Assembly: GCA_035286745.1 (NCBI GenBank)
Contig: DATECU010000113.1
Location: forward strand, 1-19,197
Direction of reading: 5' to 3'
Length of the DNA stretch: 19,197 nt
DNA from: DATECU01 sp035286745
Lineage (GTDB): Bacteria > Acidobacteriota > Vicinamibacteria > Fen-336
Shown: positions 13,537 through 19,197 of the stretch, in pieces
Layout of the letters: every line of letters begins with the position of its first letter
How positions within the stretch are numbered: the first letter of the stretch is position 1
Made by a program: the position numbers and the translations under genes
The notes under the pieces: model-generated
Database searches by the model: none
Told to the model about the DNA's origin: nothing
What the model saw: only the letters and a program-made list of their open reading frames with translations

Positions 13537-15024
13537 ATGAATCTGAAGCTTGCCTTCATTCCCCTCTCCAAGACCCCTGTCGACCTCCTGGCCGTGGTGC
13601 TGGACGAGCAGAAAACGTTGCACGCGGTGGACGACGCGGGGATCGCGGCCCACCTGGAGAAAGCGGCCGCCGCCTTCAAGGCCAAGACCCTGAAGCGCGA
13701 GTACTTCGTCACCCTCCCCGAGGGCGCGCCGGCCAAGGCCCTGGTCGTCTACTGGAGCGGCAGCCTCCCCGCCTTCAACCTGTGGGAGAACGTCAAGACC
13801 TTCACTGCCCGGGCCCTGCGCCTGGCCCGCGACTATCGCTGGGCCAAGGTAGGGCTCACCCTGAACGCCGCTGAAGCCGCGCCCTTCGTGGGCAAGGTGG
13901 TGGAAGGAGCGCTTCTGGGCAGCTACAGCTTCGACCGCTACAAGCAGGAGAAGGACGAGTTCTTCGAGAAGGAAGCCCAGCTCCTGGTGCTGGTCCACCC
14001 CGACCATCAGGTGGACGCGGAAGCTCGCCGCGGCCGTTATGCGTGGGTTTCCGAGAACGTGAACCGGGCCCGCGACATCATCAACGAGCCCGGTTCGGTC
14101 ATCACCCCGGAGGCGCTGGCCGCCCGGGCCGACGAGATCGCCAAGGAGGTGGGCCTGGAGGTGGAGATCCTGGACCCCGCCGGCCTCAAGGCCCGCGGCT
14201 ACCAGGGCCTCACGCGAGTGGGCCAGGGCAGCGCTCACCCACCGCGCATGGTGATCCTGCGCCACATGCCGCGAAAGGCCTCGGCGGAGACGCTGGCTCT
14301 GGTGGGCAAGGGCATCACCTTCGACTCCGGCGGCATCAGCCTGAAGCCCGGCGATCACATGTGGGAGATGAAAGGCGACATGGCCGGGGCTGCCGCCGTC
14401 CTCTACAGCATGCGAGCCATCGGCAAGCTGAGCCCCGACGTGAAGGTGGTGGGCATCCTCTGCTGCGCCGAGAACCTCCCCGACGCCAACGCCCAGCGCC
14501 CCGGCGACATCTTCACCGCCAAGAACGGCAAGTCCATCATGGTGGACAACACCGACGCCGAGGGCCGGCTGGTCCTGACCGACGGCCTGGCCCGGGCCGG
14601 CGAGGAGGGGGCCAGCCACATCGTGGACGTGGCCACCCTGACCGGGGCCGTGGTACGCGCGTTAGGTCCGAGCGTGGCCGGGGTGATGGGGAACGATCCG
14701 GAGCTGATCCGCCGCATCATCCGCTCCGGCGAGAACCACGGCGAGAGCTTCTGGGAGCTGCCGCTGGTCGAGGAGTACAAGGAGTCCCTGAAGACCCCCT
14801 ACGCCGACATCAACAACATCGCCTCCGGCGGCCTGGCCGGAGCCATCACCGCTGGGCTCTTCCTCCGGGAGTTCGTGCCCGAGAAGGCCAAGTGGGCCCA
14901 CCTCGACATCGCCGGCCCCATGTTCAAGGACAAGGACTGGAAGTACTACGAGGCCGGCGCCTTGGGCTTTGGCGTCAAGACCCTGGTCGACCTCTGCGAG
15001 CGCTTCCGCGACCCGCTGCCCTGA
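13537..15024 (+). CDS. pepA: Leucyl aminopeptidase, M17 family
   Basis: The 495-residue protein starts at ATG 13537 with GCGAGG five bases upstream; the open frame upstream of it is not coding. The N-terminal half (to about 175) is the variable macro-like domain. The C-terminal catalytic domain has the full M17 metal and active-site set: K258 and D263 in GKGITFDSGG, K270, D281 in MKGDMAGAA, and the signature NTDAEGRL (338-345) supplying D340, E342 and R344. M17 enzymes are hexameric cytoplasmic two-metal aminopeptidases that remove N-terminal residues, often Leu. Length and motifs are normal for the family. In some bacteria PepA also binds DNA, but nothing here supports that role. It is driven by the strong promoter at 13460-13487 and diverges from the arginase-family gene. 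Confidence 0.95.
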   Translation: MNLKLAFIPLSKTPVDLLAVVLDEQKTLHAVDDAGIAAHLEKAAAAFKAKTLKREYFVTLPEGAPAKALVVYWSGSLPAFNLWENVKTFTARALRLARDYRWAKVGLTLNAAEAAPFVGKVVEGALLGSYSFDRYKQEKDEFFEKEAQLLVLVHPDHQVDAEARRGRYAWVSENVNRARDIINEPGSVITPEALAARADEIAKEVGLEVEILDPAGLKARGYQGLTRVGQGSAHPPRMVILRHMPRKASAETLALVGKGITFDSGGISLKPGDHMWEMKGDMAGAAAVLYSMRAIGKLSPDVKVVGILCCAENLPDANAQRPGDIFTAKNGKSIMVDNTDAEGRLVLTDGLARAGEEGASHIVDVATLTGAVVRALGPSVAGVMGNDPELIRRIIRSGENHGESFWELPLVEEYKESLKTPYADINNIASGGLAGAITAGLFLREFVPEKAKWAHLDIAGPMFKDKDWKYYEAGALGFGVKTLVDLCERFRDPLP

Positions 15025-15070
15025 GCCCGAGCGGGGGCCCTCCCGAAGATCGCCGGCGGAGTGCCGTCGG

Positions 15071-15116
15071 GGGGTGCGTCCCCTGGCCCTGGTGCCTCAA
15101 CGAGCATTCACTCGTT
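15071..15116. terminator. Hairpins between pepA and the convergent lipoprotein gene
   Basis: Two short inverted repeats follow pepA: GGGG/CCCC at 15071-15083 with a five-base loop, and AACGAG/CTCGTT at 15099-15116 with a six-base loop. The second overlaps the end of the minus-strand lipoprotein gene. Neither is followed by a T-run in either direction, so termination is plausible but not shown. Confidence 0.25.
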
Positions 15117-15426
15117 CAGGTGAGACGTGCGTCTCGTAGATCACCATCCTCCCCGTCTCGACGCACTCAACGCTGCCCCGGCTATTCAGATGGACAAGAA
15201 CCGACTCGCCGAACCATCTGTCGTACAGGAGGACCTTGTCGGGCTTGACACGGCAGTCTGGATCCTTGGGGAGCAGCACAGCCGAGATGTCCGGCGCCTT
15301 CTCGGTGGCCTTCGGTTCACCGAGGCGTTCCAGCACCTCCTTCTCAGTCATGCCGCGAGTGATCGGCATGGGCCTGCTGCAGGCAGCTAGAGCGCCAGCG
15401 AATACGATTGTGAGCACTCGTCTCAT
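15097..15426 (-). CDS. Small lipoprotein with SmpA/OmlA (BamE)-like domain
   Basis: The 109-residue protein starts at ATG 15426; an in-frame TTG at 15444 would add six residues ahead of the signal peptide and is less likely. MRRVLTIVFAGALAAC is a lipoprotein signal with the modified Cys at 16. The mature part begins with ITRGMTEKEVLERLGEPKAT, the typical GMT..eV...LG.P start of the SmpA/OmlA fold seen in BamE. It then has a beta-rich stretch (DKVLLYDRWFGESVLVHLNS, GSVECVETG). BamE itself is part of the outer-membrane protein assembly complex. Many unrelated small lipoproteins share the fold, and no bam genes are nearby, so I call only the domain. Two Cys at about 58 and 88 of the mature region could pair. 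Confidence 0.7.
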   Translation of the reverse strand: MRRVLTIVFAGALAACSRPMPITRGMTEKEVLERLGEPKATEKAPDISAVLLPKDPDCRVKPDKVLLYDRWFGESVLVHLNSRGSVECVETGRMVIYETHVSPERVNAR

Positions 15427-15555
15427 TTCAACTACTGGCACCAAAGGCAGACGTCAAGCGCCACCCCATTGGCAGCCTGGCGGGCGCTTCAGGTCGGCCG
15501 CCCGCGCCCCCACAGCTGCGATCACGATCACGGGGATGACACCCTGAAGAGGACA

Positions 15556-16140
15556 CTACCCGGCAGTCCCAGACTCTTGGCTAAACACCAGTATCTGATC
15601 CTTGCAGCTGGCTTCACCGGGTTCCTTGCGACCCCCGCGCCGCGACTGGATGAACGCACCGGCCAGGGCGTTCGACCGATGGCCGCGCGCCCTTACGCGG
15701 AAGGCCCAAAAGACCGCAATGTCGGTGTCGCGAAGAACAGCCTCGAAATCGGGGAAGCGCTCGGACACGGATATCTCGCCTGACAGCCTCGTCGCGCGAG
15801 TGCAGTCGATGGTCCCACCCCTCGGGTCTGAAACCGGCAAGGCTGGCTCAAGCCACGGCACGGCACGGTCTAGCCGGGCAGCCTGCAACAACATGCTGGC
15901 ATGGTGTTCCCAGGGAAGCGACTCGCGCAAGAGACTGATGCGTGCCTCTGATTGGCAGGAAAGAGCGAACGTCACCACGCGGCGGTCGGCGTCAAGGCAC
16001 ACCCTACTCCTGACCACGACCTCAGCGCCGGCACCTTCCTGGTCTGTGGCACGAGCCTCGGCGCAGAAGCCCAGCGCAGCAACTGCCAGCGCCACCCGAA
16101 CGGGACTGACTACCTCGGATCGCCACCGTAGTACCCGCAC
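15556..16140 (-). CDS. Hypothetical secreted protein
   Basis: About 194 residues are read from GTG 16140, with GAGG four to five bases upstream; TTG 16143 is equally possible. A signal peptide ends near GFCAEARA at about residue 31. The mature part has VVVRSRVCLDADRRVVTFAL, an EHHASMLLQAARLDRAVPW segment, GGTIDCTRATRLSGEISVSE and DIAVFWAFRVRARG, which look like alternating strands of a small beta-rich domain with a few Cys. The C-terminal 30 residues are Gly/Ser/Lys-rich. I do not recognise the family. Codon use is less GC-biased than in polA or pepA. The start overlaps the end of a Cys-rich open frame upstream. Confidence 0.5.
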   Translation of the reverse strand: MRVLRWRSEVVSPVRVALAVAALGFCAEARATDQEGAGAEVVVRSRVCLDADRRVVTFALSCQSEARISLLRESLPWEHHASMLLQAARLDRAVPWLEPALPVSDPRGGTIDCTRATRLSGEISVSERFPDFEAVLRDTDIAVFWAFRVRARGHRSNALAGAFIQSRRGGRKEPGEASCKDQILVFSQESGTAG

Positions 16141-16212
16141 CAACCCTCACAGTCGTAGAGACCGGTATCACGGCCTCCGAAGGCGCAACACGCGGCGCTC
16201 GCTCCCGCCGCT
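16110..16212 (-). pseudogene. Cys-rich orphan reading frame, possible gene remnant
   Basis: Between two minus-strand genes an open frame ends at 16110 and reads SAACCAFGGRDTGLYDCEGW, then CGYYGGDPR. It has four Cys in about 20 residues and a Tyr/Gly-rich end that look like real protein. It has no ATG, GTG or TTG after the upstream gene ends (16211). The first in-frame start, GTG 16322, lies deep inside that gene in another frame. It may be the tail of a decayed secreted peptide gene, or chance. Confidence 0.22.
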
Positions 16213-16627
16213 ACAGCAGCGGACGCGTTACAAAGACCAACGGTCTGCGCTTCCCCCTCAGCAGCGCTCCTGTGGCGGGATCTACAAACACGACTAGCCG
16301 CGTCGGTTCCCCAAGGAAACACCCGCGGGACCAGACGAGCATTCGCACGCGGTCAGGCCCCGGACCTCCTGCCAGGTTGGGATCCCCCTCCAGGCGCTCG
16401 GCGATCGCGAGTTCCTCGAGCCCGCCAACGATGTCCACCGCCGCCGGGCCGAGACGTCGGATCATTGCCGCCACGTCCTCGCCGGGGTTTCGCTCGTCAT
16501 CCCCGGCGTCCAGGCCGAAGAAGACCTGCCTCCGACAGCGGTCCTTTGCAACTGCCAGCGCAATTGCGGCAGCAACGACAGCCGTCAAGGCCACGGAGAT
16601 GACCAGCCAACCAGAGCGGCGTCCCAT
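16211..16627 (-). CDS. Hypothetical protein with N-terminal membrane anchor
   Basis: The 138-residue protein is taken from ATG 16627; ATG 16654 would add nine residues and overlap the preceding gene. One TM or signal-anchor helix (residues about 5-25, GWLVISVALTAVVAAAIALA) is followed by a soluble domain: GEDVAAMIRRLGPAAVDIVG and GLEELAIAERLEGDP as helices, then DRVRMLVWSRGCFLGEPTRL and VFVDPATGALLRGKRRPL as strands. The pattern suggests a small alpha/beta domain outside the membrane. No known motif. It lies 13 bases after the repaired stop of the HEQRH gene and is probably in the same transcript. Confidence 0.5.
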   Translation of the reverse strand: MGRRSGWLVISVALTAVVAAAIALAVAKDRCRRQVFFGLDAGDDERNPGEDVAAMIRRLGPAAVDIVGGLEELAIAERLEGDPNLAGGPGPDRVRMLVWSRGCFLGEPTRLVVFVDPATGALLRGKRRPLVFVTRPLL

Positions 16628-16640
16628 TGGCCCGCCGCCG

Positions 16641-17034
16641 TCAGTGGAACACATAGTAGAAGATGTACCAGCCTATTGCCGGCTGTCCCCTTTTCTCGGA
16701 ACTCCACTTCGCGAGAGCGGACGTACGTCGTGACTTCTTCAAACGCTGCCTCACACTCCGCCTCTGAAGAGTAGGCCTTGTGTTCGTACGGAATGAGGTA
16801 GTAGAAAAGGTCGATGAAGTTCGTGAAAGCACGGTCCACGTGACGCTGCTCGTGAGCGCGCCGGGCCAAGTCGCCGGGAGCATACCGAACCTCAAAGGCG
16901 AGAAACACGTCGATGGTCAGCTTGTAGGTGCTTCCAAGGCACTTGCATTGATGCGTGTAGTACAGCCGATATCCGCTCCTCCCGTTCTTCCACAACCCGC
17001 CGAGGCCCCCAAGCGCTGCATCCTCCTTGTACTG
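16641..17034 (-). pseudogene. HEQRH-motif putative metallopeptidase fragment, frameshifted
   Basis: The frame entering from the right reads QYKEDAALGGLGGLW, GYRLYYTHQCKCLGSTYKLT, then RRAHEQRHVDRAFTNFIDLF and AYSSEAECEAAFEEV. HEQRH fits the HExxH zinc-peptidase motif, preceded by a hydrophobic strand (IDVFLAFEVRY). After VEFREKG this frame degenerates and runs into the next gene, ending at 16585. Removing one base from the AAAAGGGG run (16687-16694 on the plus strand, written CCCCTTTT) continues it as GQPAIGWYIFYYVFH with a stop at 16641. No ATG opens the frame: TTG 16995 is the first possible start and would cut into the conserved-looking part, so the 5' end also seems missing. It is either a pseudogene or carries sequencing errors. 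Confidence 0.5.
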
Positions 17035-17043
17035 CGTGCTTGT

Positions 17044-17065
17044 CGCCCCCGGTACCTTGGGGGCG
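17044..17065 (-). terminator. Hairpin after the metalloprotease gene
   Basis: CGCCCCC (17044-17050) and GGGGGCG (17059-17065) form a perfect seven-pair GC stem with an eight-base loop, starting 16 bases after the metalloprotease stop at 17081. There is no T-run, so it is a terminator-like structure, perhaps Rho-assisted or a transcript-end stabiliser. Confidence 0.4.
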
Positions 17066-17080
17066 CGTTTCCGTCGCCGC

Positions 17081-18493
17081 CTACTGGAAGCCGTCGCGGA
17101 AGATGATGTCCGAGGAGCCCGCCTGGTAGGCCAGGCAGCTTGGGTTGCCGGCGGCCACGCCGGTGACGTGGGAGTACATCCGCGTGGGCACCCGGCTGGC
17201 GGCAATGCCGTACTTGTGCTCGGTCCCGAAGGTGAGCGCGATGTTGGGGAGTCCACCGCTCAACAGGTGGCAGTAGCTCATGATGGTGCCGTTGCGCCCC
17301 CCCGAGGTACCACCCGTTAGGCTGTTGAGGCCGGGCAGGCTGGTGCCTCCGCAGTAGCAGCCGGTGCTCCCGCACTGGCCCGCGTAGCAGGCGTCCACCG
17401 GGTTGGCGTTGCCGTCGATGTTGGCGTAGCAGTGGGAGTGCGGCGAGTTGAAGTTGTGGCCGATCTCGTGGGAGACCACCTCGATGTCCCAGACGATGGC
17501 GGGGTTATTGATGTTGAAGTTGCCGTCCATGTCACCGCTGTAGCCGTAGCCACCCCCGAAGTTGCTGGTCCCGGAAATGGTGGAGCAGCCGCTCACCGTG
17601 TAGTTGAAGGCCCCCGAGCAGAGCACGCCCACCCAGGCCACGCCGCCGCCGTTGCTCTTCCCGCTCAGGAAGTGGGCGACCGTGCGGCTGATGCCACCGT
17701 TGTTGTTGTTCCAGTAGCGGCCGAACTCGAAGAGACCGCAACTGGTCGAGGTCTCCGCCCAGGGATCGGTCGAGACCCACAAGCTGACGGAGCTCACCAC
17801 CATGGTGGTGCGCAGATCGCGTTCATAGATGGTCGAGGAGTAGGCGAAGAGGTCGCCGATGTAGTCGGTGGCGTTCGTGGTGTTGCCGCCGAACTTGGCC
17901 AGGAACTCGTTGTCGCTCTCGATCGCTATGCGCGCGGTGTGGGTGGCCGGCGCCCACTCGGGAATCGAGGGCTTGATGCCTTGCGGGTCGGCTCCCGGGA
18001 CGCTCTCCCGCGGGTCCGACAGGTGGTCGGTGGCACACGAGAAATCGCGCTCGGCAACGTCGCGCGCGAAGTCGATGGCCGCGGCGGCCAAGCGGCCCTC
18101 CCCGCCGGACTCCATCACCCACACTCGACCCGACTGGGCCAGCAGTCCCCGCACACCACCCTGGGCCCGCACGGTGAGGATGGCCGTCGAGTCCGGGTCG
18201 CCCGCCAACCGCCCGCGGAAATAGGCGTTCGCCGGGGCGGGTAGGATCTCCTCGCCTTTCTCCCGGTGAACAACGATCTTGGCGTCTGGCGCGAAGACCT
18301 CGAAGCGCGTGAGCTCCAGCGCGGCCTTGGGGAGCGCGGTGTCCAAAGCCAGGTCGGTCAGGGTGAAGCTCGACCCCACCGCCACCCGCCGGGCGCGGGC
18401 GGCCAGGTCGGAGCTGGTGGCCGGGATCGTGATGGGGGGCGCGGCGGCAGAGAGCGCCAGCACCGTAGCGGCGGGAAGAAGACCGATCGGCAT
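17081..18493 (-). CDS. Secreted zinc metalloprotease, M12 (reprolysin-like) family
   Basis: The 470-residue protein starts at ATG 18493 with GGGAGGTG upstream. A signal peptide (residues 1-18) is followed by a propeptide-like region of beta strands to about residue 185 (ELTRFEVFAPDAKIVVHRE, YFRGRLAGDPDSTAILTV). The catalytic domain from about 190 contains the metzincin motif HEIGHNFNSPH (H342, E343, H346, H352) and a Met-turn, M405 in GTIMSYC. Many Cys (NPVDACYAGQCGSTGCYC) suggest disulfides after export. It should be a secreted endopeptidase with Glu343 as general base. The protein ends GSSDIIFRDGFQ, resembling the IFxDGFE-type tails common on exported proteins of some Acidobacteria and Xanthomonadales. 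Upstream lie a CRP-type site and an SD-masking hairpin; downstream, a GC hairpin. Confidence 0.93.
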   Translation of the reverse strand: MPIGLLPAATVLALSAAAPPITIPATSSDLAARARRVAVGSSFTLTDLALDTALPKAALELTRFEVFAPDAKIVVHREKGEEILPAPANAYFRGRLAGDPDSTAILTVRAQGGVRGLLAQSGRVWVMESGGEGRLAAAAIDFARDVAERDFSCATDHLSDPRESVPGADPQGIKPSIPEWAPATHTARIAIESDNEFLAKFGGNTTNATDYIGDLFAYSSTIYERDLRTTMVVSSVSLWVSTDPWAETSTSCGLFEFGRYWNNNNGGISRTVAHFLSGKSNGGGVAWVGVLCSGAFNYTVSGCSTISGTSNFGGGYGYSGDMDGNFNINNPAIVWDIEVVSHEIGHNFNSPHSHCYANIDGNANPVDACYAGQCGSTGCYCGGTSLPGLNSLTGGTSGGRNGTIMSYCHLLSGGLPNIALTFGTEHKYGIAASRVPTRMYSHVTGVAAGNPSCLAYQAGSSDIIFRDGFQ

Positions 18494-18499
18494 CGCACA

Positions 18500-18538
18500 C
18501 CTCCCTCAAGAGGGCAGTCTCCTTGAGTCTGGGGGAGG
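18500..18538 (-). promoter_or_regulatory. Leader hairpin that can mask the metalloprotease ribosome binding site
   Basis: On the minus strand, CCTCC (within 18532-18538) followed by CTCAAG (18522-18527) can pair with CTTGAG (18505-18510) followed by GGAGG (within 18500-18506), with a small bulge and an 11-base loop. The 3' arm contains the Shine-Dalgarno of the metalloprotease gene, whose ATG is at 18493. Confidence 0.4.
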
Positions 18539-18550
18539 CCGCCTCCCGCC

Positions 18551-18570
18551 GGTGTGACGCAGATCACACC
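18551..18570. promoter_or_regulatory. CRP/FNR-family operator, perfect TGTGA-N6-TCACA palindrome
   Basis: GGTGTGA (18551-18557), six bases, then TCACACC (18564-18570) form a perfect seven-base inverted repeat carrying the textbook CRP half-sites TGTGA and TCACA. It lies 58 bases upstream of the metalloprotease ATG and one base after the permease stop codon, so it is non-coding. A regulator of the cAMP-CRP type most likely acts on the metalloprotease gene. No T-run follows, so a terminator reading is weaker. Confidence 0.65.
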
Positions 18571-18571
18571 C

Positions 18572-19197
18572 TCACTGGTCGCGGCGCAGGGCCTCCAGGG
18601 GCTCGAGCTGGGCGGCCAGCCAGGCGGGGTAGAAGCCGAAGCCGATGCCCACCAGAAGCGCGACCAGCAGCGCCGCCACCAGCATGAGCGGCGAGAGCGC
18701 GGTCGGCCACTCGGCCAGGTGCTGAATGACGAAGGACCCGAGGATCCCCAGGCTGGCGCCCAAGAGCCCACCAGCGCTGGTGAGCAGCGACGACTCGACC
18801 AGGAACTGGCCGGCAATGTCGCGCCGGGTGGCGCCCAGGGCGCGGCGAATCCCCACCTCGCCGGTGCGCTCGGCCACGCTGGCCAGCATGATGTTCATGA
18901 TGCCGATGCCGCCCACCAGCAGGCTGATGGCGGCCACCGCCCCGGTCACCACGTTGAAGATGCGTTGGGTGCGCTCCTTCTGGCGCAGGATCTCGCGGGG
19001 TACGATCACCTCGAACCCCGACTCCCCGCTGCTGCGCCTGACCACTGCCCGAGCTGCTTCGGCGGCGGCCAGCACCTGACGGGAGTCGGCGACCCGCATC
19101 ACGATCTCTTCGATGCCGTCGGGCCGAGGGTCGCCGCCGCGGTCGAGGGCGGGCAGCGGCACGAAGAGCGCGCGGTTCACGTCCAGCAAGCGAATGG
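18572..19197 (-). CDS. MacB-like ABC transporter permease, C-terminal part (runs off right edge)
   Basis: At least 208 residues are visible; the frame is open to the window edge, so the N-terminus is missing. The visible part starts inside the periplasmic domain (NRALFVPLPALDR, GIEEIVMRVADSRQVLAAAE). It continues into the FtsX/MacB core with ISLLVGGIGIMNIMLASVAE and RTGEVGIRRALGATRRDI, a signature of MacB-type permeases, followed by two hydrophobic helices (TSAGGLLGASLGILGSFVI, MLVAALLVALLVGIGFGFYP) and the usual PAWLAAQLEPLEALRRDQ end. Such proteins pair with an ATPase and a membrane-fusion partner to drive export or mechanotransmission across the envelope. The partners would lie to the right. 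The gene ends 78 bases before the metalloprotease start, on the same strand, so readthrough is possible. Confidence 0.9.
   Translation of the reverse strand, partial: IRLLDVNRALFVPLPALDRGGDPRPDGIEEIVMRVADSRQVLAAAEAARAVVRRSSGESGFEVIVPREILRQKERTQRIFNVVTGAVAAISLLVGGIGIMNIMLASVAERTGEVGIRRALGATRRDIAGQFLVESSLLTSAGGLLGASLGILGSFVIQHLAEWPTALSPLMLVAALLVALLVGIGFGFYPAWLAAQLEPLEALRRDQ

Noticed and set aside
13474..14619. Minus-strand open frame continuing the arginase-family gene upstream across pepA
   Set aside because: It is the antisense of the pepA coding frame; pepA has all M17 motifs, and the arginase-family start is well placed at GTG 13473.
15122..15135. Palindrome GAGACG-TG-CGTCTC
   Set aside because: It lies inside the lipoprotein coding sequence and encodes ordinary residues near the C-terminus; a two-base loop cannot form a hairpin and it resembles no known operator.
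15445..15555. Minus-strand frame ending VIVIAAVGARAADLKRPPGC QWGGA
   Set aside because: About 25 codons with no ribosome binding site and no family match; kept as non-coding between the two secreted-protein genes.
17081..17256. Upstream extension of the HEQRH frame into the metalloprotease gene
   Set aside because: Ser/Pro/Thr-rich out-of-frame translation of the protease 3' end.
1..19197. CRISPR arrays, insertion sequences, phage genes, tRNA/rRNA
   Set aside because: No regularly spaced repeats, transposase motifs, phage structural genes or RNA-gene signatures were seen on either strand.

Overview
The window is a GC-rich, tightly packed bacterial chromosome segment. It has about 16 recognisable genes and no tRNA, rRNA, CRISPR array, insertion sequence or phage gene. 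Lipoboxes, a BamE-like lipoprotein, a MacB-type permease, a PEGA-domain Ser/Thr kinase, a PilZ-containing hybrid histidine kinase and a secreted metalloprotease ending in FRDGFQ suggest a Gram-negative, environmental, signalling-rich bacterium. Acidobacteriota (Thermoanaerobaculia-like) is my best guess and Myxococcota an alternative. This is inference from gene style, not a phylogenetic result.

Layout, left to right. The N-terminus of a probable radical SAM protein runs off the left edge (-). After a 345-base divergent gap comes a multi-pass membrane protein with a C-terminal ion-channel-like pore module (+). A two-gene unit follows (+): a periplasmic family 3 solute-binding protein and a TPR protein that overlap at GTGA. 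It converges on, and shares its stop tetramer with, a large hybrid histidine kinase (-). Next are a zinc-ribbon membrane protein and a small acidic/basic hypothetical (+), then polA (-). A lipoprotein with an LppM-like layout (+) diverges from polA and converges, again with overlapping stops, on a two-gene unit (-) made of a secreted TPR-like protein and a zinc-ribbon/kinase/PEGA Ser/Thr kinase. An arginase-family gene (-) and pepA (+) diverge from overlapping -10 elements.

From about 15.1 to 17.1 kb lies a run of small, poorly conserved secreted or anchored proteins on the minus strand: a BamE-like lipoprotein, two unknowns, a Cys-rich orphan reading frame and a frameshifted HEQRH-motif gene. 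Their codon use is less GC-biased than that of the housekeeping genes, so this looks like an accessory pocket. The right end holds a secreted M12-type metalloprotease, preceded by a perfect CRP-type palindrome and a hairpin that could mask its ribosome binding site, and then the C-terminal part of a MacB-like permease cut by the window edge.

No complete novel multi-gene system is evident. The strongest leads are the CRP-type site and SD-masking hairpin of the metalloprotease, the arginase homologue with both metal-binding His positions replaced, the channel-like protein without a K+ filter, the PolA with Tyr at the O-helix nucleotide-discrimination position and a decayed proofreading domain, the c-di-GMP-type (PilZ) hybrid kinase, the frameshifted HEQRH gene, and several start codons lying within about 6-16 bases of a -10 element, which suggests leaderless transcripts.
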